DNA of 64,000 bases from NCBI RefSeq assembly GCF_003585765.1, contig NZ_CP021235.1:2108001-2172000 (forward strand), given 5' to 3'. The first letter of the stretch is position 1. Each line of letters opens with the position of its first letter. The notes under the pieces were generated by a model. The model saw nothing but the letters and a program-made list of their open reading frames with translations, made no database searches and was not told where the DNA came from. Both the position numbers and the translations under genes were made by a program. Below, piece by piece: positions 9,901 to 18,165 of this stretch. Source of the DNA: Pontibacter actiniarum. Its GTDB lineage: Bacteria; Bacteroidota; Bacteroidia; Cytophagales; Hymenobacteraceae.

Positions 9901-10245
9901 GATGTACACATCGTTTACCTTCTTATAAGTAAGGCCGCTCGGGGCCAGCACCTTCGTCAGCACCGCATCCACACTTGGCTCACCCGCCAGGTTAGCTGGC
10001 ACCTGAAACTGCAGGTCACGGGCCACGTCTGCCTTATAAGAAAACTGAATGCCATACTTGCTGCGAAGATCCTTGAGAACGCTGCTCAACGACACGGTTG
10101 AGGTGCTTTGCCCTACTACACCTGAGGTGTTAGCCAGCGCCACCTTCGCGTCGTAATGATCTTGAGCTGCTCCCGAAAAATAAAGGAAACACGCCGCCGT
10201 AATCAGGCTGCAGGTCCTTATTCGGTTTGTAGTTTTTTTACGCAT
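6955..10245 (-). CDS. susC: SusC/RagA TonB-dependent receptor with N-terminal STN signalling domain
   Basis: 1096 residues. Signal peptide up to about 28; an STN (secretin/TonB short N-terminal) domain at about 50-115; a carboxypeptidase-regulatory-like beta domain at about 145-225; the SusC signature VVVVGYGTQKKSDLTGAV; plug to about 345 and 22-strand barrel to the end. It imports oligosaccharide across the outer membrane using TonB energy. The STN domain marks the transducer subclass that signals to a FecR anti-sigma factor, and a fecR gene lies 22 bases upstream in the same direction. Downstream partner is susD. Confidence 0.95.
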   Translation of the reverse strand: MRKKTTNRIRTCSLITAACFLYFSGAAQDHYDAKVALANTSGVVGQSTSTVSLSSVLKDLRSKYGIQFSYKADVARDLQFQVPANLAGEPSVDAVLTKVLAPSGLTYKKVNDVYIIVKDATTATAPVKATPVAERKAVQEQTVRGTVTDDSGIPLPGVAVVVKGTTRGTSTDLNGNFSIAVPANATLVFNYIGFSSREVVVGNQATIDVSLKPDTKALQEVVVVGYGTQKKSDLTGAVTAVTEEDFQDGQVTTPEQLISGKVAGVQITSNSGAPGAGSRIRIRGGASLNASNDPLIVIDGVPVDNDQVAGSANPLNFINPDDIASMNILKDASATAIYGSRASNGVIIVTTKSGKAGDKMRINFSTKHSISTVNKEVDVLSADEFRKVVMEQGTPEQQELLGEANTNWQDRIYREAYTTDNNLSVSGSLKNLPYRVSVGYLNQEGVLKTSAFERVTAAVKLTPTFLDDHLKVDVNVKGAKTNSRFADIGAIGAAVAFDPTQPVYQDNAFGGYFEWTDVSGNPITIATRNPLSMLKQKRDEGEVLRSIGNVQLDYKFHFLPELRANLNLGYDISESEGITRSPGTMAAEYYERGSVKEYEEDRTNKLLDFYLNYNKELPGIASRIDATAGYSYQDFLIKKPAFATFRDNGDVRKKADPFPFETQNTLVSFFGRVNYAFKDRYMLTATVRRDGSSRFSEDNRWGTFPSMALAWRIVEESFLKNSTVVSDLKLRVGYGITGQQDISDNDYPFLARYTSSDNASMYRLGDMYYLLLRPEEYDRNLKWEETETYNAGIDFGFLNNRLYGSLDYYNRKTDDLLSIIAVPAGTNLTNLLLTNVGSIDSEGLEAVLNFVAIDKEDLGWTVGVNGSWNRNEITKLNTVKDENSVGVLEGDISGATGRKIQIHSVGYAPYSYYVHKQVYDDNGKPIEGLYADLNEDGIVNDADRYRYKNPEPQFYFGFNSQLNYKNWSLGLLMRASLNNYVYNNVYSNNAAYDVFQAGEYLANMVGNVYETEFNTRQYESDYYIENASFLRMENISLGYNFGKILNDKANLRLNANVQNVFTVTKYDGLDPEIAGGIDNNFYPRPTVYTVGLNLEL

Positions 10246-10267
10246 AGGAAAATAGTTAATTGATCAG

Positions 10268-11308
10268 TTAGAGCTTATTGCTTATTGTAATGGTCTTGTT
10301 TTGCTGTTGTATCTCCACCTCCAGCGTCTCCGACAGTGTTGAGAGGATGTGTGAAGGCGAGTTGGTGTTGAGGTAGGCTGTAATGCGCTGCGTGGCCAGG
10401 CCCTGCCCGCTGATGTGCACTGTGTAGCCGTAGCTGTGCTCCAGCAGCTGCGCCACCTCTTCCAGGGTGTTGTTCTCAAACACAAGGCTGGTGTTCTTCC
10501 AGGCGTTGTAGAGCTCCGGGTTTACCCTGCGCTTTGCGACCCCTGTCGCCTCGGTGGCCTCCACCAGGTCACCGGGAGCCATCGTCAGCTGCTGGCGCTC
10601 CCCGTTCTGGCTGATGTGCAGGTTTACCTTGCCGCGCTCCAGTATCACCCGTTTGATGTGCTCCTTGTTAGACACGCTGAACTCGGTGCCCAGCACCTCT
10701 ACCTCCAGGCCATCGGCAGTGCTCACAACAAAGCGCTGGCTGTTGAGCTTATGCGTTACGGAGAAGAAGGCCTGCCCCTCCAGCTGCACTGCCCGGTCTT
10801 GGTTTGGGCCCCAGGTGGCTGGCAGCGTTATACTTGAGTTGGCGTTCAGTACCACAAAAGAGCTGTCGGGCAGGTGCAGGCGCAGGCGCTCCCCGGTAGT
10901 GGTGGCGTAGGTTATTTCCGCTTGCTTTTGCTCCGGTTTTAAAAGGAGGTACCCGCTCACAAGCAGCAAAGCCGACACAGCCGCCGCTATCCAGATGGCA
11001 CTGCGCTGCCAGAACCTTATGGGGATCACGTTGTCGCCTTCCTCCTCCTCCCCATGGGACAGATAGTGCTCCCGCGCCTCGCTCAGCCGCGCCCAGATAT
11101 CCTCCAGGTCCTGCTCCAGGGCTGGCTCATTGTCCGCAGAGAGGTGCAGCACCAGCTGGCGCGCCTCCTGTATGGCTTGGCGCTGCCCCGGGTTCTCCTC
11201 GAGATACTTCTCCCAGAAGGCCTTGCGCTCCCGGGTTGGTTGCTGCACCCACTGGATAAAATTCTCATCAGCTGCAAAGTCAGTTGCGGTAAAGTAGTGG
11301 TACTCCAT
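10268..11308 (-). CDS. FecR-family anti-sigma factor (no sigma gene adjacent)
   Basis: 346 residues. The N-terminal cytoplasmic part (1-107) begins with a sigma-binding-like helical segment (ENFIQWVQQPTRERKAFWEKYL). One transmembrane helix follows at about 108-128 (IWIAAAVSALLLVSGYLLL), then the periplasmic FecR domain (about 135-240; GERLRLHLPDSSFVVLNANS) and a C-terminal DUF4974/STN-like domain (about 265-340; LEEVAQLLEHSYGYTVHISG). FecR proteins hold an ECF sigma factor until the cognate TonB receptor signals. The usual arrangement puts the sigma gene immediately upstream, but here there is only a 750-base gap and then a divergent kinase gene. Confidence 0.93.
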   Translation of the reverse strand: MEYHYFTATDFAADENFIQWVQQPTRERKAFWEKYLEENPGQRQAIQEARQLVLHLSADNEPALEQDLEDIWARLSEAREHYLSHGEEEEGDNVIPIRFWQRSAIWIAAAVSALLLVSGYLLLKPEQKQAEITYATTTGERLRLHLPDSSFVVLNANSSITLPATWGPNQDRAVQLEGQAFFSVTHKLNSQRFVVSTADGLEVEVLGTEFSVSNKEHIKRVILERGKVNLHISQNGERQQLTMAPGDLVEATEATGVAKRRVNPELYNAWKNTSLVFENNTLEEVAQLLEHSYGYTVHISGQGLATQRITAYLNTNSPSHILSTLSETLEVEIQQQNKTITISNKL

Positions 11309-12059
11309 TCAAGCGTTGTTAATAGTATTCAGCAGTACTTAGTGTCTGCTCACTAACCACTATAGTAGGTTGGCCACCGTTTTATCCCTCCCGGAGAAGA
11401 AAATTTTAAGAAATTGTTAAAAAATGTTGAAAGGATAGACCACCCCTGTCTTTCGTGTGGGTTTTGATGCGGCAAATGAGGTTTTACCGCTTTGTTTGCA
11501 TAAATAAGGCCTTTGGCTTCTAACTCCACGGTCTAAATCAAAGGCTTTAATTTGCTTGACACACGACCTTACAAGCTGTCTGTTTACAGCTTAAAGGAGA
11601 AGCACGAATTCCCTGTGTTATAGCTTTCTGCCGGAACACGCACTCCGCTACAGCAACACCTATTGGGCTTACTCGTCGTACCTCCGCTCTTATGACGCTC
11701 CCGCCTGCAGCCGCCGGGCTTAGGCTATTCCCTTTCCCCACCCAGGAAAGCGATGGCTGGCGGCATTCTCCCACGAGCGCAGCGCAGGAAGAGCGCCCAA
11801 ATTGGCTTCGGCACCGCAAGCCAGGAATTTTATACATAGGATGATAGACATATAGATAATGATATATTTTATCTTTGCCGGGGAACAACGGGATTCGTAT
11901 CGCTTGTTTTCTGAATCTTATTTGTATCTTAGCTATACGCCATACTTTACCATTTATGCAACATCGTAAGCAGGCGCAGTTTCGCAGGCTTACTCAGGCA
12001 GGAATCTGTAGACAACTTAATATACCACCACCTTGCAAGCTCCTCTACCCAGTATATCT
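11309..12059. other. 750-base intergenic region between fecR and the PAS kinase gene
   Basis: No gene is supported. Next to fecR (11309-11480) the minus strand carries an A/T-rich tract, then GGGAGGGATAAAAC, which resembles upstream regions of other Bacteroidota fecR genes and could hold an ECF-type promoter. The middle (about 11550-11835) is a G+C-rich non-coding stretch similar in character to 1000-1350. On the plus strand TATCTTTG at 11870-11877 fits the -7 element for the kinase gene. Confidence 0.45.
11870..11877 (+). promoter_or_regulatory. Candidate -7 element (TATCTTTG) upstream of the PAS kinase gene
   Basis: Perfect match to the Bacteroidota -7 consensus TAnnTTTG, but no TTG/TTTG at the -33 distance, and about 180 bases of leader before the kinase start. 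Confidence 0.35.
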
Positions 12060-14249
12060 ATGCAACGCCACTCGCTAGAATTCTACCGCTCCATTGTGGG
12101 CAACAGCATGGATCTTGTGTCGGTGATCGATGCCGAGGGTAAGTTTCTGTTCGTGGGCGAATCTGTAAAAACTGTTCTGGGCTATGAGGTAGAAGAGCTG
12201 GAGGGTGCTAGCGCCTACAGCTTTATACACCCCGATGACCTGCCGGACGTACTTGCCACCATGGCAGAACTGCTGACCAGCGGCAAGGGTAAATCTGCCC
12301 TGTTCCGCCACAAGTCCCGGGACAAAGGCTGGCGCTGGATAGAGTGCAATGCCACGAACATGCTTGAGAACGAGCACGTGCAGGGCATTATGACCAGCTC
12401 CCGGGACGTAACGGAGGCAAGGCAGCTTCTCTACGAGAAAGAGTACCACCAGGCGTATTACGAGTCCCTCTTCTTCGAGCACCCACACGCCGTGTTCACG
12501 CTCCACACCTCGGGTAAGTTCCGGCAGGTAAACCAACACATGGAGACCATTACCGGCTACAGTGAGCACGAGGCGCTAACGATTTCCTACAGCGCAATGG
12601 TGCACCCGGACTCTTTGGCCGCAGCGAACGAGGCGTTCCAGAAGGTGTTGGCGGGCAAGGCGCTTACCGTGGAGATCTGCATCCTGACCCGAGCCGGAGA
12701 GGAAAAGGACATCACTGTTTCGCTGATGCCGGTATACTTTGCAGGGCAGTTACAAGGGGTACAGGGCATCGCCAAAGACATTACAGAGGCCAACAAAGCC
12801 AAACGCCTCATTCAGGAGCAGGCCCAGCAGCTAAACACCATTCTGGAAAGTATAACCGAGCCGTTTTACGTGCTCGACAGCCACTGGCGGTTTACGTTTG
12901 TAAGCGCCGCGTTTGCCTCTTTTATGAACCGGAGCCGGGAAGAGCTTACCGGGCAAGTAATATGGGAGCTCTTTCCAAAAGGCGTTTCCACGCGCTTCTA
13001 CCAGGTGTGCCAGGAAGTGTCCCGGCAGAAGACAGCGGTGCACTTTGAGGAGACCTTTAGGACCCCTTACCCCTGCACCCTGTACTTTACCCTTTACCCG
13101 AACAAAGATGGCATTTCGGTTCACTTTGTAGACATCACACAGCAGAAGAGAACGGAGCGCGAGATCGAAAAGCTGTCTTTCGTAGCCAGTAAGACCATAA
13201 ACGGGGTAGTGATCATGGACCCGGAGTGCCGCATTGAGTGGGTGAACGACGGCTTCTGCCGCCTGACCGGCTACAGCCGCGAGGAGGTGCTGGGCCGCGT
13301 ACCGAGCGATTTCCTGCAGGGCACCGACACGGACCCGGAAGTAGCGAAAAGAATCCGCAGCAAGTACAGCAGCCTGCAGCCCTTCTCGGAGGAGGTGCTT
13401 AACTACAAGAAGTGCGGCGAAAAGCTCTGGTTCTATATAGACGTGACCCCTATTTTCGACCAGTTTGGCAACCTTGCCAACTACATTGCCCTGGAAACGG
13501 ACATTACAGAGAAGAAAGAGGCGGAGGTCAGGCTCCTGAAGCTGGCGGATGACCTCTACAAGCAGAACCGCGACCTGCAGCAGTTCACCTATATCATATC
13601 GCACAACCTGCGCGCCCCTGTCGCCAATGCACTGGGGCTGGCGCAGCTCGTGCAGCGGCTGCCTAAAGACGCGGAGCCGTACGACACGGCGCTGGAGAAG
13701 CTCCATGCCTCCGTGCAGGAGCTGGACGCTGTCATAAAGGATGTAAACAACGTGCTTTCCATCCGCGACTCCGGCAGAGTGTCACCGCGTGAAACAGTGT
13801 ACCTGCAGGAGGTGTGCGAAGAGGTGCTGGAGCAGTTTGCCGGAGAGTTGGAGCACCACCACGCGCAGGTAAACGTGGCCATTGACCCGGCATACTGGCT
13901 CTCTTCCATCCGGGCTTACCTGCACAACATCCTGCACAATCTTATTTCAAACGCACTAAAGTACAAGGCAGAAGAGCGCACGCTGGAGCTGACCATTAAA
14001 GCCGAGCAGGACGCGCGCGGTTATGTGCTCACGGTGATCGACAACGGCACGGGCCTCGAAGAGCATGTGGTGCAGCACCAGCTGTTTCAGTTATACAAGC
14101 GCTTCCACCCGAACACGCACGGCAAGGGCATCGGCCTTTTCCTTGTGAAGACACAGGTGGAGGCGCTCGGAGGGAAAATAAAGGTAGAAAGCGCCCCTAA
14201 CCAGGGCACGACATTTACAATATACTTAGGCGCAAAAAATGTACAATAA
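12060..14249 (+). CDS. Multi-PAS sensor histidine kinase
   Basis: 729 residues from the ATG at 12060; an in-frame CTG/ATG extension from 12033 adds nine unlikely residues. No transmembrane segment or signal peptide is seen, so it is cytoplasmic. Four PAS domains follow one another (about 5-115, 130-245, 260-375, 385-500), several closing with the typical DIT/DVT motif (SRDVTEA, AKDITEA, FVDITQQ, ETDITEK). HisKA contains the phospho-acceptor His515 in IISHNLRAP. The HATPase has an N box (NLISNALKYK), G1 (DNGTG) and G2 (GKGIGLFLV). The stop overlaps the next response regulator gene by 11 bases, which suggests translational coupling of kinase and receiver. The signal sensed is unknown. Confidence 0.93.
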   Translation: MQRHSLEFYRSIVGNSMDLVSVIDAEGKFLFVGESVKTVLGYEVEELEGASAYSFIHPDDLPDVLATMAELLTSGKGKSALFRHKSRDKGWRWIECNATNMLENEHVQGIMTSSRDVTEARQLLYEKEYHQAYYESLFFEHPHAVFTLHTSGKFRQVNQHMETITGYSEHEALTISYSAMVHPDSLAAANEAFQKVLAGKALTVEICILTRAGEEKDITVSLMPVYFAGQLQGVQGIAKDITEANKAKRLIQEQAQQLNTILESITEPFYVLDSHWRFTFVSAAFASFMNRSREELTGQVIWELFPKGVSTRFYQVCQEVSRQKTAVHFEETFRTPYPCTLYFTLYPNKDGISVHFVDITQQKRTEREIEKLSFVASKTINGVVIMDPECRIEWVNDGFCRLTGYSREEVLGRVPSDFLQGTDTDPEVAKRIRSKYSSLQPFSEEVLNYKKCGEKLWFYIDVTPIFDQFGNLANYIALETDITEKKEAEVRLLKLADDLYKQNRDLQQFTYIISHNLRAPVANALGLAQLVQRLPKDAEPYDTALEKLHASVQELDAVIKDVNNVLSIRDSGRVSPRETVYLQEVCEEVLEQFAGELEHHHAQVNVAIDPAYWLSSIRAYLHNILHNLISNALKYKAEERTLELTIKAEQDARGYVLTVIDNGTGLEEHVVQHQLFQLYKRFHPNTHGKGIGLFLVKTQVEALGGKIKVESAPNQGTTFTIYLGAKNVQ

Positions 14250-14628
14250 AGTTTACATCGTTGATGATGATGAAGTTAGTATCTTCCTGACGGAGGCCAT
14301 ACTGGAGGCGGACCAGTTTGCCACGGAGTGCAAGGGCTTTCTCGACGCAAAGAATGCGCTCCAGACCCTGCTCGAAAGCGCCACCGGCCAAAGCCAGGAT
14401 TCGCTGCCGGAAGTGATCTTCCTGGACCTGAACATGCCCTTTATGAGTGGCTGGGACTTTCTGGAGGCGCTGAAACCGTACGAAAGCACGCTGAAAGGCC
14501 ACTGCCGCATTTACATCCTTACCTCCTCGGTAGACGAGCAGGAGCGCAAGCGCGCCCATGGCACCAGTTTGGTTGCCGGTTTCCTGCAAAAGCCCCTGGA
14601 GGATGAGTGGCTCATACAGCTCAAGTAA
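14239..14628 (+). CDS. Single-domain response regulator (CheY-like receiver)
   Basis: 129 residues, only a receiver domain: acidic triad VDDDEVS at 8-14, phospho-acceptor Asp63 in FLDLNMPFMSGWDF, Thr/Ser in YILTSSVD and Lys in LQKPLED. No output domain, so it acts by protein contact or in a phosphorelay. The start codon lies inside the end of the preceding kinase gene. It is a close paralogue of the receiver at 16491-16889: they share the MYxKVxIVDDDEVSxFLxEA opening and have Asp63 at the same position. Confidence 0.93.
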   Translation: MYNKVYIVDDDEVSIFLTEAILEADQFATECKGFLDAKNALQTLLESATGQSQDSLPEVIFLDLNMPFMSGWDFLEALKPYESTLKGHCRIYILTSSVDEQERKRAHGTSLVAGFLQKPLEDEWLIQLK

Positions 14629-14679
14629 AGCCACCGACAGTAACCTGCTCAAACACGACAAACTTAACGCCCATAGCCC

Positions 14680-15801
14680 GTGACCTCACCAACCTACACT
14701 AACCCAGGCATCTCCTCCCTACGGTTGGAGCGCCTCAACCGGCTTCTTTTCAACAACTACCCCGATGCCGTGTATACCATCACCATGGATGGCATTTTCC
14801 ATACTGTAAACGACACAGTGTGCGAGCTGCTGCAGAAAGAACAGAAGGAGTTGGTGGGGGAGGGTTTTCAGCTGTTTATCCACCCGGAGTACTGGGAAGA
14901 GGTGGTACACCACTTCAAGGCTGCCAAGCAGGGGCTGCCGCAGCGCTACCAGACAGTGGTGCGCAACAGCAGCGGCGTATCCGTGTTTCTGGATATCACG
15001 AACTTCCCCCTGAAAGCGGGTGACCAGATGGTGGGCATCTTTGGGATTGCAAAGGATATCACGGCGCAGAAAGAGCGCGAGCGCGCACTGCTGCACACCA
15101 GCCAGGAGTTAATCCGGCAGAACGAAGAACTGGAGCTTTTCCGCAAGATAATCGCCCATGATTTCCGCAGCCCCATTGCCCGCCTGATCGGGCTTAGCAA
15201 GCTCCTGCAAAAGGACAACCTGCCACAGAAAACGCAGGCGACAGCCATTGGCTCGCTGCTGCAGTCGGCTCAGCAACTGGATGGCATGGTGCGTGACCTG
15301 AACCAGATGCTGGCGCTGCGCCAGCAGGGCGATGAGACGGGAGAACTCTGCCATGTGGAAGATCTGCTGCAAGTATGCCTGGCCAGCCTGCAACAGGAGA
15401 TCAGCGCCGCCGGGGCCACCATCACCATCGCACGGCAGGCCGATTTGCAGCTTTTCACGGCCAAGGCCTATTTAACCAGCATTCTCCAGAACCTGCTCTC
15501 AAACGCGCTGAAGTACCGGGACCCGGAGCGGCCGTTGCAGGTAACCGTAACCCTGAAGCAGCAAAACGGCGAAGCAGTTATAGCAGTAGCCGACAACGGG
15601 CGGGGCATGGACCTGGATAAGGTCTCCAACGATCTGTTTAAAATGTATAAACGCTTCCACAGCGAAGTGGAGGGAAAAGGCCTCGGTTTATACTTAGTAA
15701 AAGAACAGGTTAGGCTGCTACAAGGCAAAGTAGAGGTAGAAAGCACGCCAGCCGTTGGCACCACCTTCACCGTTACGCTTCCTATCCCTGCTTCAGTATA
15801 G
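14680..15801 (+). CDS. PAS sensor histidine kinase
   Basis: 373 residues from a GTG at 14680; an in-frame stop at 14674 rules out anything longer, and the first ATG (about residue 36) would cut into the PAS domain. One PAS domain (about 20-130, ending AKDITAQ), HisKA with His160 in IIAHDFRSP, and a HATPase with NLLSNALKYR, DNGRG and GKGLGLYLV. Cytoplasmic. The HisKA-HATPase half closely resembles that of the upstream four-PAS kinase (for example RFHxxxxGKGxGLxLVKxQV), indicating duplication. No receiver gene follows directly; the next receiver is 690 bases on. Confidence 0.9.
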   Translation: MTSPTYTNPGISSLRLERLNRLLFNNYPDAVYTITMDGIFHTVNDTVCELLQKEQKELVGEGFQLFIHPEYWEEVVHHFKAAKQGLPQRYQTVVRNSSGVSVFLDITNFPLKAGDQMVGIFGIAKDITAQKERERALLHTSQELIRQNEELELFRKIIAHDFRSPIARLIGLSKLLQKDNLPQKTQATAIGSLLQSAQQLDGMVRDLNQMLALRQQGDETGELCHVEDLLQVCLASLQQEISAAGATITIARQADLQLFTAKAYLTSILQNLLSNALKYRDPERPLQVTVTLKQQNGEAVIAVADNGRGMDLDKVSNDLFKMYKRFHSEVEGKGLGLYLVKEQVRLLQGKVEVESTPAVGTTFTVTLPIPASV

Positions 15802-16237
15802 TTTCTCCGACACGGGTAAGGCGCCGGTTTGCCAGTTTGCTGGTGCGCCGGCACTTCTTTTCCTCCCCTGCCTCCAGCACCGATACGCAGGCCACGCTCT
15901 TGCACCAATCTCCGCAGCGGCACCAGTTATCCCCTAACACCTTAACAGGCGAGGTTAAATGCTAATGCCCCACATGTGCCGTTTGCAGCGCAAGCACTTA
16001 CCGTGCGTGCAACGGCTTTGTTCCTGAAATATACATTTCTCGGCCACCCGGATAGTTGACGAAAGTCACTTTGCGAAGCGCTCCCAAAGGCTATCTTGCA
16101 TCTTTTAATGGCTAAACAACGGTCTTAGCGGCAGCAACGGAAAATTAAGTGAGGGTGCGCCTAACTTAGCTTTATGACAGAAGGTATACATATAATAACT
16201 AAACCCGGACAAACTAGTTAGCTCCTACTGTACAACC
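15802..16237 (+). other. Intergenic region, no gene seen
   Basis: 436 bases without a supported coding region. An imperfect G+C-rich inverted repeat at about 15821-15852 may act as a weak terminator for the kinase gene. Otherwise nothing recognisable is seen; part of it may be decayed kinase sequence belonging to the remnant that follows. Confidence 0.3.
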
Positions 16238-16498
16238 ATGCACCCAGCGTCGCAACATTTCCTCCGTAAGGCCACCGGCAGCACAACAGCCCCCTTCTCA
16301 ACAGTTGACGGAAAGGGCCGCTGTTGCTATGCAGGCGGGCCAGCCAAACTGCTTTTAAAACATGATGCTTCCGGCATAACAGGTATGCATGGCTTTAGCC
16401 TGGATGACCAGACGGAAGCGGAACAGGAACTGCAGGGGGCACCGGGCAAGGGAACAACTGTGAAAGTGCACCTAAACGCCAGCGCCGGCCATGTATAA
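16238..16498 (+). pseudogene. Probable histidine kinase remnant (end of the HATPase domain)
   Basis: An 86-codon open frame. Its last third (ELQGAPGKGTTVKVHLNA) matches the closing beta-strands of a HATPase domain, as in VESAPNQGTTFTIYL of the kinase at 12060. The rest has no N, G1 or G2 box. Its stop overlaps the start of the following receiver gene by 8 bases, the same architecture as the intact kinase-receiver pair at 14239-14249. I infer a decayed kinase left behind after duplication of the module. It could also be a short expressed leader peptide needed to couple translation of the receiver. Confidence 0.5.
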
Positions 16499-16889
16499 AA
16501 AAGTGTTTATTGTGGATGACGATGAGGTGAGCGTCTTTTTGGCGGAGGCAATGCTGGCGGCGGATAACTTTGCCCAGGAGTACTTTAGTTTCCTGCAACC
16601 TGCGGATGCACTGGAGCTCCTGCTACAGCCCCTGCGGCAGGGAGAGCCGGGCGAGCTGCCAAATGTGCTGTTCCTGGACCTGAACATGCCCTTTATGAGT
16701 GGCTGGGACTTCCTGGACGCGCTGACACCCTACGAAGGACAACTGCAGGAGCATTGCCGCATTTATATCCTGACCTCCTCGGTAGACGCCGATGAGATGA
16801 AACGCGCCCAAAGCTACCCCTTTCTGGCGGGGTTCCTTCACAAACCACTGGAGGAGGCCATCATCAAAAAGCTACTGAAGCAGGCTTAG
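16491..16889 (+). CDS. Single-domain response regulator (CheY-like receiver), paralogue
   Basis: 132 residues: acidic cluster VDDDEVS, Asp63 in FLDLNMPFMSGWDF, YILTSSVD, and the conserved Lys in LHKPLEE. It is a close paralogue of the receiver at 14239. Its upstream partner is only a kinase remnant, so its phosphodonor is probably one of the two intact kinases nearby or a kinase elsewhere. Confidence 0.92.
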   Translation: MYKKVFIVDDDEVSVFLAEAMLAADNFAQEYFSFLQPADALELLLQPLRQGEPGELPNVLFLDLNMPFMSGWDFLDALTPYEGQLQEHCRIYILTSSVDADEMKRAQSYPFLAGFLHKPLEEAIIKKLLKQA

Positions 16890-17109
16890 CATCAGCAGCC
16901 CAAAAAGTAACTTCCCCGACACGCCCTACCAGCTAAGAGTAAACCAGACTGATACAGAAGCACGTACGTACGCGGGGCAAAAGAGCTTGCGGAGCGGCCA
17001 GTTCCATGCTTCTGCCAGATTTTATCGCCTGCTACCGCTGGTTGCTCAGCATATCCTTTTTACCTTTACCGCTCACCAAACTTCAGGCGCGGCCGTAGGT
17101 TACGTTACT

Positions 17110-18162
17110 ATGCCCAAAACCTTTGACTTCTTTGCCCGCTTCGGTCTCTCACTCCAGATCGTAAAAACAGCGCTGGCAGCAGCCACGTCCTGGCTGGTGG
17201 CTACCACGGTGCTGGGGTCCGACTTCCCCTACTTTGCGCCGCTGGCCTCTATCCTTACCGTGCAGGTAACCGTTGCCGACTCTGTTGAGAAAGCCACGCA
17301 GCGCATCATCGGCATTATCGGCGGCGTGGCGGTCAGCCTGCTGATCGGGCACTGGTTCAGCATCAGCAGCTTTTCTATCTTCCTGGTGATCATTACCGGG
17401 ATGTGGATTTCCAAGGGGCTCCGCATGAACCCGCAGATCGTGTCGCAGGTGGCGGTGAGTTCTTTCCTGGTGCTGGCCTTTGGGCTGCAGGAGGAAGGCT
17501 ACGCCCTGGAGCGGGTACTGGAGACGCTGATGGGCTCTGTAGTGGCTGTGCTGATCAACGCCCTGATTGTACCGCAGAACGCCATCCCGGAGGTAGAGAA
17601 AAGTATACTTGCCCTGGGGGAGCAGGGCACCAAAACCCTGCAGTTCCTGGCCAGGCAGCTTCGCCAGACGGAAAAAGGCCAGCTGGTGGGCCGTCAGGAG
17701 ACCGATGCCCTCATTGCCGCCACCGAGGCAAGTATAAAAGCCCTGCAGCTGGCTGAGCAAAGCCTCAAGTACAACCCCTTCCTGACACACAAGCGGACCC
17801 GCCTGAGCCGGCTGGCCGTAAGTGTGAAGCGGCTGGAGCACATCACTACCCAAATCCGGGGCATCCGCCGGGGCATTGCCGACCTTAACTCCGCACACAT
17901 CTTTGAAACAGACCTGCAGGATACGCAGGCGCTGCAGGAGGCGATGGAGGCCACCGCCTCCTGCATAACGCTCTTCAGCCGCACGATGGTAGAGCAACAG
18001 GAGCGGCACCACCCTGCCCTGCTGGCCAGCATACAGGAGGCAAACAAGCTGCAAAGCCATTGCCTCGAGAGCCTGCGCAGCATCAAATCCAACCGCACGC
18101 TCCGCGACATCGGCAGCATCCTGACCGACCTCAGCCGCATACTGGCGGAGGCGGAGCGTTAG
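17110..18162 (+). CDS. FUSC-family (aromatic acid exporter-like) inner-membrane protein
   Basis: 350 residues from ATG 17110 (MPKTFDFF). An in-frame extension to 16987 lacks similarity to the family and is rejected. The N-terminal half carries about four to five hydrophobic segments with the ArAE/FUSC pattern (PYFAPLASILTVQVTVADSVEKATQRIIGIIGGVAVSLLIG). The C-terminal half is a soluble, helical, probably cytoplasmic domain. Family members are half-size relatives of the AaeB/YccS efflux proteins; substrate unknown. Converges on the GH92 gene with a 3-base gap, so the transcripts must overlap. Confidence 0.85.
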   Translation: MPKTFDFFARFGLSLQIVKTALAAATSWLVATTVLGSDFPYFAPLASILTVQVTVADSVEKATQRIIGIIGGVAVSLLIGHWFSISSFSIFLVIITGMWISKGLRMNPQIVSQVAVSSFLVLAFGLQEEGYALERVLETLMGSVVAVLINALIVPQNAIPEVEKSILALGEQGTKTLQFLARQLRQTEKGQLVGRQETDALIAATEASIKALQLAEQSLKYNPFLTHKRTRLSRLAVSVKRLEHITTQIRGIRRGIADLNSAHIFETDLQDTQALQEAMEATASCITLFSRTMVEQQERHHPALLASIQEANKLQSHCLESLRSIKSNRTLRDIGSILTDLSRILAEAER

Positions 18163-18165
18163 GTT

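Noticed and set aside
11875..12078. 67-codon frame upstream of the PAS kinase
   Set aside because: Overlaps the kinase start in another frame, has no domain or leader and lies within the probable 5' leader.
12831..13706. 291-codon minus-strand frame inside the PAS kinase
   Set aside because: Antisense shadow of conserved PAS and HisKA sequence; no start signal or domain.
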